A stretch of DNA of 64,000 nt from Kingella negevensis (GCF_030177895.1 NZ_CP123448.1:744001-808000); one strand, 5' to 3'; shown: positions 9,345 through 20,642, numbered from the stretch's first letter. Numbers and translations: made by a program. Notes: generated by a model from the letters alone, not told the origin.

Positions 9345-9933
9345 ACGGCTTACGCGCCAACATCGTAACAAACTTCAACTGCACAGGATTGCCATTCGCA
9401 TCACGCGCGTGCATTGAACCGATTTCTTCACGGTATTCCACCATTTCCCAATCCGCATAATATTCACGCAATTCATTCTCTTTAAACGTAAACGAAAACG
9501 GCATGTGGCACGGATAATCCGCCGTATCCATCGCCGACACAATCAGATTGTACCCACCCGAAACCGTATGCGCCTGCATGTCCGCCAAAATCGCAGGCAC
9601 GCGCTCACGTTGCAAGAACATGAACACCACAGTCGCCACCATCAAACCATATTCGCCTTGAATTTGCGCTTGATTCATATCATAAGTCAGCGTATTCATT
9701 GGCAAATTTTCATGCGCCGCCAAATCCGCCAGTTGCGACACGCCACTAGGGTTGTAATCGCAAGCCGTTACATCAAAACCGTTCAACGCCAAATACAACG
9801 CGTTTCGCCCTTGACCACAACCCAAATCCAGCGCGGTTGTTGGTTTCACTCCATGCTCTTCCACCGCTGCGACCACCGCAGAATGGGTTACTGTCATGCC
9901 ATATTTTTCATTGAAATAAGTTGCTTTATTCAT
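9343..9933 (-). CDS. tehB: TehB-like SAM-dependent methyltransferase
   Basis: 196 residues, close to the ~197 of TehB. The SAM-binding motif LDLGCGQGRNALYLALNG at about 36-53 and the acidic DVTACDYNP are present. The family hallmark KYGMTVTHSAVV is at the N-terminus, and the C-terminal half aligns with TehB (YYADWEMVEYREEIG). TehB methylates tellurite and related oxyanions in the cytoplasm. The physiological substrate here is an inference. Confidence 0.85.
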   Translation of the reverse strand: MNKATYFNEKYGMTVTHSAVVAAVEEHGVKPTTALDLGCGQGRNALYLALNGFDVTACDYNPSGVSQLADLAAHENLPMNTLTYDMNQAQIQGEYGLMVATVVFMFLQRERVPAILADMQAHTVSGGYNLIVSAMDTADYPCHMPFSFTFKENELREYYADWEMVEYREEIGSMHARDANGNPVQLKFVTMLARKP

Positions 9934-9978
9934 TCTAAACCTTTCTTGTTAAATTAAATTTTTCAGGCAGCCTGAAAA

Positions 9979-10206
9979 CTATTTATGCTTAATCACCAAC
10001 TCAAACACACCGTCTTCACGCGTAGTCAATGAAAGTAACTCATGCCCAGTATGCTTGCAAAATGCCGCAAAATCATCAGGCGCGCCAGCGTCCGTCGCCA
10101 ACACTTTCACCACCGCCCCACTCTCCATCATTGCCAACGCCTTTTTGGTGCGCAACATCGGCATGGGGCACTTTAACCCCGTTAAATCTAAGACTATTTC
10201 AGACAT
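9979..10206 (-). CDS. tusA: Sulfur carrier/sulfurtransferase TusA
   Basis: 75 residues, with the defining DLTGLKCPMPMLRTKKAL segment in which Cys of CPMP carries persulfide sulfur. TusA relays sulfur from cysteine desulfurase to tRNA thiolation or other cofactors. A DUS terminator-like pair follows the gene. It lies alone, divergent from the next gene. Confidence 0.92.
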   Translation of the reverse strand: MSEIVLDLTGLKCPMPMLRTKKALAMMESGAVVKVLATDAGAPDDFAAFCKHTGHELLSLTTREDGVFELVIKHK

Positions 10207-10340
10207 GACTTTTACTCCTTGCTTGTCAATTAAATGATAACTTATGCTAAAATACGAAAATTATTCAGCAGAAATAACACTCTTTACTGCAAAATACTAC
10301 TATTATAAAATGCCAATTCTTTAGAAGGACACGAGAAAAA

Positions 10341-10700
10341 ATGAGTTTTAAACGTTCCGCTGCAATTTTAAACGAGCTACCTGGTCTATACGGCGCAATT
10401 ATTACCAATTTTGAAAGTAAACAACTACTTGAAGAACCAATTGGTAATTCATTGCCGATGAAAGACATAGTAGAAAGCGCATCAGACACTATTCGCTACC
10501 AACGCAATTCTATTTTAGACATGGATTTCTGCGACGTAGTAGAACACATGATTACTGTAACACCGCACTATAATCTGATTCACTATCTTGTTCCACATTT
10601 CGACAACGTATTGATTTTCGCCATCGTGCGCCGCAACACACCGTTGCCGATTATCTTGCGCACACTAGAGCAAGCTGGCGACGCAATGCGCGGTTGGTAA
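10341..10700 (+). CDS. Conserved hypothetical protein, possible roadblock/LC7 fold
   Basis: 119 residues with no signal or membrane segment. The opening AAILNELPGLYGAIITNFESKQLLEEPIG resembles the start of roadblock/LC7 domains (a leucine-rich helix, then a strand with G-A and an acidic turn). The later VVEHMITV and VLIFAIVRRNTPL fit the expected helix and strand. Such proteins regulate small GTPases or twitching and gliding machinery. This assignment is by pattern only. AGAAGGA precedes the start. Confidence 0.65.
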   Translation: MSFKRSAAILNELPGLYGAIITNFESKQLLEEPIGNSLPMKDIVESASDTIRYQRNSILDMDFCDVVEHMITVTPHYNLIHYLVPHFDNVLIFAIVRRNTPLPIILRTLEQAGDAMRGW

Positions 10701-10710
10701 ACCAAACAAC

Positions 10711-10748
10711 AAAAAGCAGCCTGAAAGTTATTTTTCAGGCTGCTTTTT
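10711..10748. terminator. DUS-pair terminator
   Basis: AAAAAGCAGCCTGAAA (10711-10726) pairs with its reverse complement at 10733-10748. It separates two convergent genes and can serve both. Confidence 0.8.
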
Positions 10749-10749
10749 A

Positions 10750-11037
10750 TTATGGGTGCGCTTTAAACCACATCGCCATCGCATAACACGCGATACCCAA
10801 AACGCTCAAAATCGCAAACACAATTCCCTTTTTTCGCGCATTCGGGCAAACCCAATACACGCTCAAGCTAAAGCTAAAAAATAAGGAAATCGCCACCCAT
10901 ATCATTTTGGGCGAATTTTGATAGCGGTTCAGCGTATAAGTTTCCGTGAGCATCACATACATCTGCCACAAGCCAGCCAACGCCAGCAACGGAATACCGA
11001 GCATATACAGCAAAACCGCATAATCCAAATGGCTCAT
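10750..11037 (-). CDS. Small inner-membrane protein, unknown function
   Basis: 95 residues with three predicted membrane spans: LLYMLGIPLLALAGLWQMYVML, MIWVAISLFFSFSLSVYWV and GIVFAILSVLGIACYAMAMWF. It starts 2 bp after the hemE stop and lies on the same strand, so it is probably co-transcribed with it. I cannot assign a function. Confidence 0.65.
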   Translation of the reverse strand: MSHLDYAVLLYMLGIPLLALAGLWQMYVMLTETYTLNRYQNSPKMIWVAISLFFSFSLSVYWVCPNARKKGIVFAILSVLGIACYAMAMWFKAHP

Positions 11038-11039
11038 TT

Positions 11040-12107
11040 TCAGGCTGCCTGATGATAATGGCGCGACAAATCATGCACCGTTTCCACCAAAATTTCCACC
11101 TGTTCAGGGTTAGTAAACTGATTGATACCGTGTCCCAAATTGAACACATGACCTGAACCGTTGCCATACGCTTCCAAAATATGCGCCACTTCCGCGCAAA
11201 TTGATTTTTGCGTACCAAACAGCGCAAACGGGTCCATATTGCCTTGCAACGCCACTTTATCGCCGACGCGTGCGCGCGCTTGCGCCATCTCCACCGTCCA
11301 GTCTAAGCCCAACGCGTCCGCGCCTGTATCTGCCAGCAATTCCAGCCATTGTCCACCACCTTTTGTGAACACAATCACAGGCACACGGCGACCTTCATTT
11401 TCACGTTTCAAACCACTAATGATTTGTTTCATATAACGCAAACTAAATTCTTGGAATGCAGAATGGCTCAACACACCGCCCCAAGTATCAAAAATTTGCA
11501 CCGCTTGTGCGCCGCAAACAATTTGCGTGTTTAGATATTCCGTAACCGTTTGCGCGGTAATATCCAAAATTTTGTGCAACAAATCAGGGTGTGAATACAA
11601 CATCGTTTTCACTTTGCGCCAATCTTTGCTGCCGCCACCTTCAATCATGTAGCACGCCAAAGTGAACGGGCTGCCTGAAAAACCAATCAATGGCACGCGT
11701 CCATCAATCGCTTTGCGGATAGATGAAACTGCGTCAAACACATAACGCAATTTTTCCATATCAGGCACAGTCAGCAATTCAATATTGGCTTCATCGTCTA
11801 ACGGGCGTTCAAATTTCGGGCCTTCGCCAGCTTCAAAATACAAGCCCAAACCCATTGCGTCTGGAATGGTCAAAATATCTGAAAATAAAATGGCTGCGTC
11901 CAAATTGTAGCGGTCAATCGGCTGCAAGGTGACTTCGGTTGCCAAATCTACGCTGTGGCATAAATCCAAAAAATTGCCTGCAAATGAACGAGTTGCCTTG
12001 TATTCTGGCAAATAACGCCCTGCTTGGCGCATTAACCAAATTGGGGTGTATTCAACAGGTTCGCGCAGCAAAGCACGCAAAAAAGTATCATTTTGAAGCT
12101 GTGTCAT
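11040..12107 (-). CDS. hemE: Uroporphyrinogen decarboxylase
   Basis: 355 residues, full length. It converts uroporphyrinogen III to coproporphyrinogen III in haem synthesis, in the cytoplasm. The signature [15 protein letters not shown] and the substrate-site aspartate in [14 protein letters not shown] are present, followed by [16 protein letters not shown]. The protein ends H-Y-H-Q-A-A with the TGA stop, the last codons being part of a DUS. hemH lies 18 kb away, so the haem genes are dispersed. Confidence 0.96.
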   Translation of the reverse strand: MTQLQNDTFLRALLREPVEYTPIWLMRQAGRYLPEYKATRSFAGNFLDLCHSVDLATEVTLQPIDRYNLDAAILFSDILTIPDAMGLGLYFEAGEGPKFERPLDDEANIELLTVPDMEKLRYVFDAVSSIRKAIDGRVPLIGFSGSPFTLACYMIEGGGSKDWRKVKTMLYSHPDLLHKILDITAQTVTEYLNTQIVCGAQAVQIFDTWGGVLSHSAFQEFSLRYMKQIISGLKRENEGRRVPVIVFTKGGGQWLELLADTGADALGLDWTVEMAQARARVGDKVALQGNMDPFALFGTQKSICAEVAHILEAYGNGSGHVFNLGHGINQFTNPEQVEILVETVHDLSRHYHQAA

Positions 12108-12149
12108 GGGGTTATCCTTTGTTTAGTTTTCAGGCTGCCTGAATATTTT

Positions 12150-12172
12150 GGTGCGCGAGGCGCACCCTACTA
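12150..12172. repeat. GGTGCGC palindrome
   Basis: GGTGCGC-gag-GCGCACC lies beside a DUS and is followed by CTAC. It resembles the GTAGGGTGCGC palindromes at 36250 and 40427. Confidence 0.6.
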
Positions 12173-12222
12173 TTGTGTTGTTTAATTTTCAGGCTGCCTG
12201 AAAAAATAAGGCAGCCTGAAAA

Positions 12223-12330
12223 TATAGTTGATGCAATTATTTTTTGATACAAGGCGACAACGCCCGCCGTGTGCATATAGCACATAAGGGCATTGGCAAC
12301 GCAGTAGCAAAAGATAAGTGCATTAACTAT
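12223..12330. mobile_element. Correia-like repeat, copy 1
   Basis: About 108 bp with terminal inverted repeats TATAGTTGATGCA / TGCATTAACTAT. The interior contains GATACAAGGCGACAACGCC and GGCATTGGCAACGC. The same plan (TATAG ends, ACAAGGCGAC, inverted GCAACGCC) defines the Neisseria Correia repeat enclosed elements in their short form. It lies immediately after the stop of the DUF945 gene. It has no coding capacity, as a MITE. Confidence 0.78.
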
Positions 12331-12331
12331 T

Positions 12332-13996
12332 TTATTGTGCAGCCGAAGCCGCGTTATCTTCTTCCAAACCTGCAAACAAATCTTCATCAGTTTGCGTTTT
12401 AAACTGATGATTGTTCAACATAATTTGGCTCTTATCTACCACCAGTTTGGTTTTAACTGAACCATTCTCTTGCACCAAATAACCGTCTTGCTGCATGTTT
12501 TTGATGGTTTGCGCCACCAGCAAACGAATGGTCTCGCCAACTTCTTGTTGTTCTTGTTCGTTGGTTGGGTCGTTTACCGCAAACAAGCTACGCATTTGTG
12601 CAATCGAGAAATCTTCAATCAAACTTTGTGAAACGTCTAAATTTAATTCCGCGTGCATTTTTGCCAACATCGGAGCAATCGCGTTCAAATCTTCTTTTTG
12701 CAAGCCTGTGAATTTCAGACTGCCTGAAGTTTGAATATGCCCTGTTGGGGTTTGGAAATTAAATTTTTTCACAGTGAAAACAGGGTTGTTTGTAAAAATC
12801 CCTGCGCCTTCTGTGCGAACGGCTGTTAAATATTTCGCTTGTTGCGCGTCTTCTGCGGCAATGTTTTCAGGCTGCGTTGCCACATCTGAAGCGATTGCTG
12901 CGGCAGGTTCAGAGGCGCTAGCGGCTGCAACATTGGCGGCGACTTTGGTTTGTTTTTCATCAGCCGCTAAAGATTGCCATTTGTTTTTCAACGCTAACAA
13001 GCTGTCTGTATGGATATGTTCTGCTGCAATATCAATGTCTAACGGTCCGTATTGCTTGTCGCCATAATTGAGCTTGGCAAACGTGAACGCTCCTTCTGAA
13101 TTGATGAAACCTTTTTCGGGTTCGCTTGTTGTGGTGTCGTAAGTCAGGTTGTCCACGCTGATACTACTTGGCGCAATCGTGCCCGTTGGGTTGATGAAGG
13201 CGCCGATTTGCAAATCGGTAATGGTGTTAATCAGGTCGTTCAGGCGCACATCGTAATTGATGCCTTCTTTCCACGAGGCTTCAAAATGCCCCAATTTGGT
13301 TTTGGACGAGCCGAGTACGGTTACGCCGTTGCTGCCCATACTGCTGTCGCTGGTGATGTCCAAGTTTTCAAATTTCAGGCTGCCTTTATCTGCCAGTTGG
13401 GCGATAAATGATGGCATAACGAAATGGGTTTTGTAAGACGCGAAACCGTGTTGATAGTTGATATTGCCGTCCAAACCTTTCCAGTTCAGCTTGATGCCTG
13501 ACAATTCTTCATAATCAAATGGGGAAACGTTGAAGGTTAATTCGCCGCTGCCGTCTAGGTGAATTACGTTGCGCATGGTTACGGGCGTTTGTTCACCGAA
13601 GAATCGCGCTAAGGTTTTTTTCACTTCGGGGTCGTATTGAAATTCGGTTTCCACGACTGCACGAACAGGCGCTGCGCCGTTGGCAAAGGGGCTGTGATGA
13701 ACGTGGTGAATCATCGTAATCGGTTTGCTGAGTACGGCGCGGATGTTTTCAGGCAGCTTGTCGCCTAAATTGTTCAGCACTTCGGGTTTGATTTGTAAAA
13801 CTGTGGTTTCTGTGGAAGTGAACCAGCCTTCATCGTATTGGTGGCTGACTTCTTTTAAGAAGAATGTGTTGGCAATCGTTGCGCGTTGCAACTCTAGGCT
13901 TTCGTGCGCTTTGCTGCCTAAATATTTGGGGAAAGTTAAACCGCCGCTTACGGCAATCACTGCCGCTGTTGCGCCGCCAATTAGGGATTTTTTCAT
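12332..13996 (-). CDS. DUF945 (YdgA-like) family protein
   Basis: 554 residues from the ATG at 13996, chosen because MKKSLIGGATAAVIAVSGGL is a good signal/anchor segment and the upstream in-frame stretch is not. The body matches the DUF945/YdgA family: HHVHHSPFANGAAP near 100, repeated beta-rich SG-LKF blocks, and a C-terminal helical part. YdgA-like proteins are periplasmic or membrane-attached with no settled function. An Ala/Glu-rich linker sits near the middle (SASEPAAAIASD). The stop lies right next to a Correia-like element. Confidence 0.8.
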   Translation of the reverse strand: MKKSLIGGATAAVIAVSGGLTFPKYLGSKAHESLELQRATIANTFFLKEVSHQYDEGWFTSTETTVLQIKPEVLNNLGDKLPENIRAVLSKPITMIHHVHHSPFANGAAPVRAVVETEFQYDPEVKKTLARFFGEQTPVTMRNVIHLDGSGELTFNVSPFDYEELSGIKLNWKGLDGNINYQHGFASYKTHFVMPSFIAQLADKGSLKFENLDITSDSSMGSNGVTVLGSSKTKLGHFEASWKEGINYDVRLNDLINTITDLQIGAFINPTGTIAPSSISVDNLTYDTTTSEPEKGFINSEGAFTFAKLNYGDKQYGPLDIDIAAEHIHTDSLLALKNKWQSLAADEKQTKVAANVAAASASEPAAAIASDVATQPENIAAEDAQQAKYLTAVRTEGAGIFTNNPVFTVKKFNFQTPTGHIQTSGSLKFTGLQKEDLNAIAPMLAKMHAELNLDVSQSLIEDFSIAQMRSLFAVNDPTNEQEQQEVGETIRLLVAQTIKNMQQDGYLVQENGSVKTKLVVDKSQIMLNNHQFKTQTDEDLFAGLEEDNAASAAQ

Positions 13997-14091
13997 GGGA
14001 TAACGAGTATCTAAATAATGATAAAAATGGAGACAATCATAACATACTGGGGTTTTTCTATAAACCTTTATGCGCGTTTGCAAAATAAGCG

Positions 14092-14124
14092 AAAGGCAGC
14101 CTGAAAAGTTTTCAGGCTGCCTTT
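14092..14124. terminator. DUS-pair terminator
   Basis: AAAGGCAGCCTGAAAA pairs with TTTTCAGGCTGCCTTT across one base. It lies just after the broken DUF1330 gene on the minus strand. Confidence 0.8.
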
Positions 14125-14133
14125 GTGAGTGTA

Positions 14134-14433
14134 TTACGCACCGAAATTTGCACCTTCAACCAATACTGCACGACCTAACGTCGCGTTGATACGCATATTG
14201 CGCACTTGGCTGTATTCTGGACTGTTATACCATGCTTTTGCCGATTGCATATCGGGGAAACGCAACACGACAGAACCATCAATGTCTGCACCTTCCAATG
14301 CTTCGTTTTCGCCGTTGAATACGATGATTTCGCCGTTGTGTGGGGCTAATGTAGGTGCGGCTACTTCTAAATATTGGTTGTAGGCGTTTTAGTCTAACAT
14401 TTTGTCGCGGATAAAAATAACGTATGTGGACAT
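14134..14433 (-). pseudogene. DUF1330 family protein with early in-frame stop
   Basis: From the ATG at 14433 the frame reads MSTYVIFIRDKMLD, hits TAA at 14389-14391 (codon 15) and continues in the same frame. The continuation is NAYNQYLEVAAPTLAPHNGE then VLRFPDMQSAKAWYNSPEYS, both typical of the DUF1330 dimeric alpha-beta barrel family. The rest is complete to the stop at 14134. A single base change explains the stop (codon 15 is usually polar or charged here). The function of the family is unknown. Confidence 0.82.
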
Positions 14434-14529
14434 GGTTTGCTTTCTTTTTATTGGTTAATGAAAGGGAGATTACAAACGGATTTCAGGCAGCCTGAAAACC
14501 AACTTTCAGGCTGCCTGAATTTTTAAAAA

Positions 14530-16443
14530 TTAAACTTCAACCGCTTGTTTCAATTCATCTTGCAACATCGCGATAAACTCATCAACGCTCACACTACCCA
14601 AATTATCCGCTTTTTTACGAATAGATACTTGACCGTTTTCCATTTCCTTATCGCCAACGGTTAATTGATAGGGGTAACGCATTTCGCTGTTGCTGCGGAT
14701 TTTGTAGCCGATTTTTTCATTGCGAATATCCAAATCCACACGGAAACCAGCAGCCTGCAATTTCGCTTGCACTTCTTTCGCGTAATCCGCTTGTTTTTCG
14801 GTGATGTTCATCACCACCATTTGCACAGGCGCAAGCCACAATGGGAATGAGCCTGCATGTTCTTCAATCAAAATGCCGATAAAGCGTTCCAGCGAACCCA
14901 AAATGGCGCGGTGCAACATCACAGGACGTTTTTTCGTGTTGTCTTCGGCAACGTATTCCGCTTCCAAGCGTTCAGGCAGCACAAAATCCAGCTGAATCGT
15001 GCCGCATTGCCATGAACGTCCCAATGCGTCTTTGATGTGGTATTCCACTTTTGGTCCGTAGAACGCGCCTTCACCAGGTAATTCTTCCCATTCCACGCCA
15101 CAAGCAGTTAAGGCATCACGCAAACCTTGTTCGGCTTTGTCCCAAATTTCTTCGCTGCCAGCGCGTTTTTCAGGGCGCAACGACAATTTAATGCTGACAT
15201 TTTTGAAACCAAATTGTTGGTAAATTTTCATCACTAACAAATTGAATGCTTTGGTTTCTTCGGCGATTTGGTCTTCGGTACAGAAAATATGCGCGTCATC
15301 TTGCACAAAACCGCGTACACGCATTAAACCGTGCAATGCACCGCTTGGCTCGTTGCGGTGGCATGAACCAAATTCCGCCAAACGCATCGGCAAATCGCGG
15401 TATGAACGCAAACCGTGATTGAAAATTTGAACGTGTCCAGGGCAGTTCATGGGTTTCACGGCGTATTCGCGTTTTTCTGATGATGTCAGGAACATATTGT
15501 CTTTGTAGTTCGCCCAGTGCCCTGATTTTTCCCAGAAAGTTTTGTCCATGACTTGTGGCGTTTTCACTTCTTGGTAGCCCGCTTCGGTCAATTCGCGGCG
15601 CATGTGTTGCTCAATCACTTGCCACAATGCCCAGCCACGTGGGTGCCAGAACACCATACCTGGGGCTTCGTCTTGCAAGTGGAACAAATCTAATTGTTTG
15701 CCTAATTTGCGGTGGTCGCGTTTTTCGGCTTCTTCAATGCGAGTAATGTAGGCTTTCAGTTCGTCTTTGTTTGCCCAAGCTGTGCCGTAAATGCGTTGTA
15801 ATTGTTCGTTATTGCTGTCGCCGCGCCAGTACGCACCTGACATTTTGGTCAATTTAAAATGTTTCAAAAAGCGCGTGTTTGGAACGTGTGGACCGCGACA
15901 CATATCCACGTATTCTTGGTGGAAATACATGCCCATGGCTTGAATGCTGTCGTCCATGTCGTCAATCAGGCGCAATTTGTATTCTTCGCCGCGACTTTTG
16001 AAAATTTCTACGACTTCGGCGCGTGGGGTCATTTTTTTGATGACATCGTAATCTTGATTGATAAGCTGTTTCATGCGCTCTTCAATCGCTGCCATGTCTT
16101 CGGGCGTGAACGGTTTTTCAGGCAAAATATCGTAATAAAAGCCTTCTTCAATCACAGGACCGATAACCATTTTGGCAGTCGGGAATAATTGCTTAACCGC
16201 GTGTCCCACCAAGTGGGCGCATGAGTGGCGGATAATTTCCACGCCTTCTTGGTCTTTTGGCGTGATGATTTGAACGGTTGAATCTTGAGTGATTGGGTCG
16301 CAAGCGTCCACGAGTGCGCCGTTTACTTTGCCAGCCACAGTCGCTTTTGCCAAACCTGCGCCAATGCTTTCGGCGATTTGGGCAACGGTTACGGGCGATT
16401 CATATTGACGGACACTGCCGTCTGGTAGAGTAATGTTTAACAT
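14530..16443 (-). CDS. thrS: Threonyl-tRNA synthetase
   Basis: 637 residues, full length. The N-terminal TGS domain ([20 protein letters not shown]) is followed by the editing domain with [16 protein letters not shown]. The catalytic core has motif 2 ([20 protein letters not shown]) and motif 3 ([19 protein letters not shown]). The C-terminal anticodon-binding domain is present. It charges tRNA-Thr in the cytoplasm. In many bacteria infC follows, but here the next gene is the restriction locus. Confidence 0.97.
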   Translation of the reverse strand: MLNITLPDGSVRQYESPVTVAQIAESIGAGLAKATVAGKVNGALVDACDPITQDSTVQIITPKDQEGVEIIRHSCAHLVGHAVKQLFPTAKMVIGPVIEEGFYYDILPEKPFTPEDMAAIEERMKQLINQDYDVIKKMTPRAEVVEIFKSRGEEYKLRLIDDMDDSIQAMGMYFHQEYVDMCRGPHVPNTRFLKHFKLTKMSGAYWRGDSNNEQLQRIYGTAWANKDELKAYITRIEEAEKRDHRKLGKQLDLFHLQDEAPGMVFWHPRGWALWQVIEQHMRRELTEAGYQEVKTPQVMDKTFWEKSGHWANYKDNMFLTSSEKREYAVKPMNCPGHVQIFNHGLRSYRDLPMRLAEFGSCHRNEPSGALHGLMRVRGFVQDDAHIFCTEDQIAEETKAFNLLVMKIYQQFGFKNVSIKLSLRPEKRAGSEEIWDKAEQGLRDALTACGVEWEELPGEGAFYGPKVEYHIKDALGRSWQCGTIQLDFVLPERLEAEYVAEDNTKKRPVMLHRAILGSLERFIGILIEEHAGSFPLWLAPVQMVVMNITEKQADYAKEVQAKLQAAGFRVDLDIRNEKIGYKIRSNSEMRYPYQLTVGDKEMENGQVSIRKKADNLGSVSVDEFIAMLQDELKQAVEV

Positions 16444-18895
16444 TTTGTTCTTTCTCTTTAAATGATGAAGGCTGCCTGAAGTGTTTTCAGGCAGCCTGAA
16501 AATGAATTTCTAGCGCGAAATTATAGAGAAAACAAGGGGCGTATTCAAGGCAAACCCATTTTCAGGCTGCGTTTTAAATCTCTTTGCCGATGTTTTTAAA
16601 TTTCTCTACAAATCGTGAAACTCGTTCAAAAATAGACTGTTTCAAAGTGAGGTATTTTGGATTGAGCGGACTCATTTTAGGCAGCACGCCATTGAGCTCT
16701 GTGCCATTTTCGCTGGCATAACCTCGGTTCAATGAGTTAAGCAGATAACGCTTAGCGGCTTCTTCATGCAAAGATTCTTCTGCAATCAATTCTGCAGCCT
16801 CTTCTTTCAGTTTCGCTTGCGCATACTCGTAAAATGCTTGCAACATACTGGGCTTATCTTTCACTTTATCTAAATCGGTTTGATTGATGAAATCCACCAC
16901 CAATGTTTCTTTGGCGCGGTTGCTGATGCTAGCACGAATCACGCGGCGAATTTCCTCAACCAGAGCAGATTTGTTTTTGATTTTTTTGTTGTGTTCAAAA
17001 ACCAGTTCCAAAATATAGTCCAGATTGATTTCTTGCGATTTGAGCAAGTCCACTTCAAAAACCACATCGTCCCAATCAATTTGCGACGTTTCTTCTCGCT
17101 GTGAAGACTTGGTGCGGCGCAACCAATCGCGAATATCGTTATACGTTGAACGATAATCTTGCGCTTTTCTTTCAGGCAGCGTTTCGATGGTTTGCATTTG
17201 AGCAAAAGTTTCATCGTTCAAATAATATTTTTCTTTGAACGCAGCAACGGCTTCTTCATCGCTTGAATCCAGCTTTTGTATGGCTTGCAGCGCGGCAAAT
17301 TCATCGTAATTTTGCAGCACATTTTCTACGCGCAAATATTCGCCAAACAGTTTTGCAAATTCTTTTTTATCGCTTTCTTTCTCGATTTTATCGGGTTCAG
17401 GGAAACGCTCGTTTAACTCTTTTACCACTGCCAAATAGCCTCGACGCGCTTCGCCTGTTTGCAAGTCAGTATAGCCTTCCATGTATTCGGCGTAACTTTT
17501 TTCCAGCACGACATTTTTGGTATTTTTGTTACCAAATAAGGTAATCGCGTCAATCGTTGCTTTTTCTAAATCGCGGAACGTTACGATATTGCCAAATGTT
17601 TTGGTGGCATTATAAATGCGATTGGTGCGCGAAAAGGCTTGCATCAAACCGTGATAACGCAAATTCTTATCCACGAATAACGTGTTCAAAGTCGGCGCAT
17701 CAAAACCTGTTAAAAACATGCCCACTACAATCAACAAATCCACTTCCTGATTTTTCACACGTTTCGCCAAGTCGCGGTAATAATTTTGAAATTGCTTACT
17801 GTCCACGCTGTAATTGGTTTGAAAATGAACGTTGTAATCATCAATAGCAGCCTGCAAAAACTCCTTCGCGCTGGCATTCATCGCGCACACTTCAAAACTT
17901 TCGTCAGCAATGTCGCCTACTGCGTCCTGTTCTTCATTGCTGGCAAACGAGAAAATGGTTGCCACTTTAAGCGGTTTCAGGCTGCCTGATTGCGCGGTTT
18001 TAAATGCTTCATAATACGCTTTGGCGGCTTCCACGTTACTCACGGCAAACATCGCATTGAAACCCTTGCCACCTGCATTCAAACGGTGCGTTTTCTGTTT
18101 GAAATTCGCCAAAATATATTGCGTGATTTCTTCAATCCGTTTTGGGTGCAACAGAGCTTGACGATTTTCTGCGGCTGTTAGTTTTTTCTCATCGGTTTCT
18201 TTTTCTAGGGACTGAAATTGTGGGCGTACATCGTTGTAATCCACTTTGAATTTCAGCACTTTTTCATCACGAATCGCGTCGGTAATCACATATGAATGCA
18301 ATTCACGACCAAACACGCTTGCGGTGGTTTCTGCACCTAATGCGTTTTCTGGAAAAATCGGTGTGCCTGTGAAACCAAATTGGCAGAATTTCTTAAATTT
18401 CCTCTTCAGATTTTTTTGCGCTTCACCAAATTGTGAGCGGTGGCATTCATCAAAAATAAATACGACGTTTTTCTGATAAATCGGTAAATTATCTTCACTT
18501 TTCATCAGGTTATTTAATTTTTGAATGGTGGTTACGATGATTTTATTGTCATCTTTTTCTAAATTCTGTTTCAATCCAGCCGTGCTGTTTGAACCATTTA
18601 CGCTGTCTTCTGAAAAGCGTTGATATTCCTTCATAGTTTGATAGTCCAAGTCTTTTCTATCCACCACAAAGAACACTTTATGAATGCTGTCCAACTCTGT
18701 TGCTAAACGCGCGGCTTTAAAGCTCGTGAGCGTTTTGCCTGAGCCTGTTGTGTGCCAAATATAACCGCCGCTTTCTGTGCTGCTCCAATTTTTCGCCTGC
18801 GCAGAACTTTGGATTTTCCATAAAATCCGTTCTACTGCCGCAATTTGATACGGACGCATAATCAACAATGTGTCGCTGGTGTCAAACACCGAATA

Positions 18896-19746
18896 GGGGC
18901 TATTGACAATTCAAAAAAAGAGGCAAAGGATTTAAGATATTGTTTCCATACAACCATCCTAAACCTTTGCCATGTCCCGAAACACGCTTACAAATGAAAC
19001 ATGGTCAAGACTGTTGCCTATTTTGAAACAGCTTGGCATTTATCGCAAGAAAAATTTACGCAAAACAGTAGAAGGTATCCTGTTTCGCTTACGTACAGGC
19101 TGCCAATGGGCTGATATACCTAGTTATTTTGGTAAAGCAAACAGCCTTTACCAAAGTTTCAATCGCTGGTCTAAACGCGGTATTTTTACCAAATTATTTA
19201 AACATTTGGCAGATACACCCGATATGGAATGGGTCTTTATGGACGGTAGTCATATCCGTGTTCATCAACACGGCATGGGTAAAAAATCCATTGTGCATCA
19301 AGCTGTCGGTAAGAGTATCGGAGGTCATACGTCTAAAATTCATTTAGCGGTTGATGCTTGTGGTAATCCAATTGAATTTATGATTACAGCTGGTAATGTA
19401 AATGAGATTGTTGTTGCGCCTGATTTATTGGCACAATTGGACTTAAGTGATAATGAAACCGTGTGTGCTGATAGGGGTTTTGACAGTGATACTTTTCGTC
19501 GGTTAATTCATTCTAAACAAAGTAAAGCCAATATTCCATATAAGAAAAGTAGAGAGCATCTTAATGTGGACACAGATTGGTATTTATATAAAATCAGGCA
19601 CTTGGTAGAAAACGCTTTTGCACGATTAAAGCATTTTCGTGCGCTGGCAACACGGTACGATAAATTAAAACGTAATTATGAAAGTACCGTGTCATTAGCT
19701 TGTGCTTTGATTTGGTTGAAATTATAGCTAAAATGTCATTAGCCCC
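18896..19746 (+). mobile_element. IS5-family insertion sequence in hsdR
   Basis: An 851-bp element bounded by GGGGCTATTGACAATTC and the inverted AAAATGTCATTAGCCCC. It has a 2-bp TA duplication (18894-18895 and 19747-19748). It carries one transposase gene. TA target duplication fits the IS427-like branch of the IS5 family. Confidence 0.9.
18972..19727 (+). CDS. IS5-family transposase
   Basis: 251 residues. The N-terminal insert domain is LRKTVEGILFRLRTGCQWADIPSYFG. The DDE core includes MEWVFMDGSHIRVHQH (first Asp), ETVCADRGFDSD (second Asp) and RHLVENAFARLKHFRALATRYDK (Glu). It is a single uninterrupted frame, so probably still active. It is oriented opposite to hsdR. Confidence 0.93.
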   Translation: MSRNTLTNETWSRLLPILKQLGIYRKKNLRKTVEGILFRLRTGCQWADIPSYFGKANSLYQSFNRWSKRGIFTKLFKHLADTPDMEWVFMDGSHIRVHQHGMGKKSIVHQAVGKSIGGHTSKIHLAVDACGNPIEFMITAGNVNEIVVAPDLLAQLDLSDNETVCADRGFDSDTFRRLIHSKQSKANIPYKKSREHLNVDTDWYLYKIRHLVENAFARLKHFRALATRYDKLKRNYESTVSLACALIWLKL

Positions 19747-20642
19747 TAGCGCAGCAACACACTCAACAACACATTTTTTTGAAAGAATGTCGCGGTAAAA
19801 TCTTTCAAATCCTTAATTGGCTCATTATTGGCGCGCGCCCAATTCATTGTAAAATCAAAGCTATTTTTATCGCGCTGAGTGGTGTTAGCAAAATAGCGCG
19901 TATCAGTGCCATTGGAAATAACGAAAATTTGTAGATATTTGAACAGTGAATTTTCTGTATTGAAACTTTCTTTGGTGTAGCGATGAATTTGATTGAAGGC
20001 TTCTCTGATGGCTACCCCGCGTTTTTTCAGCTCAATTTGCACCAACGGCAAACCATTCACCAAAATGGTTACATCGTAACGGTTTTTATGTTTACCTGTT
20101 TGCTCAAATTGATTGATGACTTGGACAATATTTTGATTGATGTTTGTTTTGTTGAACAAATAGACGTTGCGGATTTCGCCGCTATCAAACACAAAATCTT
20201 TGATATAGTTATCGTGAACTTTGCGTGTTTTCTCAATCATATTTTCAGATGGGCAATCTAAAAACTCCACCAAAAACCGCGCCCATTCTGCATCAGAAAA
20301 CACTAGCTCATTTAATTTCTGCAATTGAACGCGCACGTTTGCCAATAATTTTTCTTGTGAATTTAAATCTGTGCAATATTCAAAACCTTGATTTTGCAAA
20401 TCTGCAATCAATTCTTTTTCCAGCGAGTTTTCTGATTGATAAGATGAGTCGGATTGCTCAATTTTTTCGTATTGGTCTAATACGATGAAATGATTGGTTT
20501 CAGCGATAGGGGTGGTTTCGGTGGTCATTTAGGATTCCTTCCAATAATGATAATTTTCAATTAAATGATTGAGCAAAAATTTAACTGTATTTTTTTCAGG
20601 CTGCATCAAGTGTCATTATGTACTGAAAGGCTGCCTGAAAAA

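Larger units (their letters stand above)
16574..20528 (-). pseudogene. hsdR: Type I restriction subunit HsdR, split by an IS
   Basis: The N-terminal part (20528 to 19749) has the HSDR_N nuclease motif [21 protein letters not shown] with the catalytic D...E-x-K. The C-terminal part (18893 to 16574) has the translocase motor: [13 protein letters not shown] (Walker A), DECHRS (DEAH box), and [19 protein letters not shown]. Removing the IS and one copy of TA joins the halves in frame as [15 protein letters not shown], as in intact HsdR proteins. The combined length is about 1030 residues, normal for the family. Restriction should be abolished while the IS is present. Confidence 0.93.

Noticed and set aside
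14389-14391. Two separate small genes at the DUF1330 locus
   Set aside because: The part before the stop is only 14 codons and matches the DUF1330 N-terminus in the same frame, so one broken gene is the better reading.
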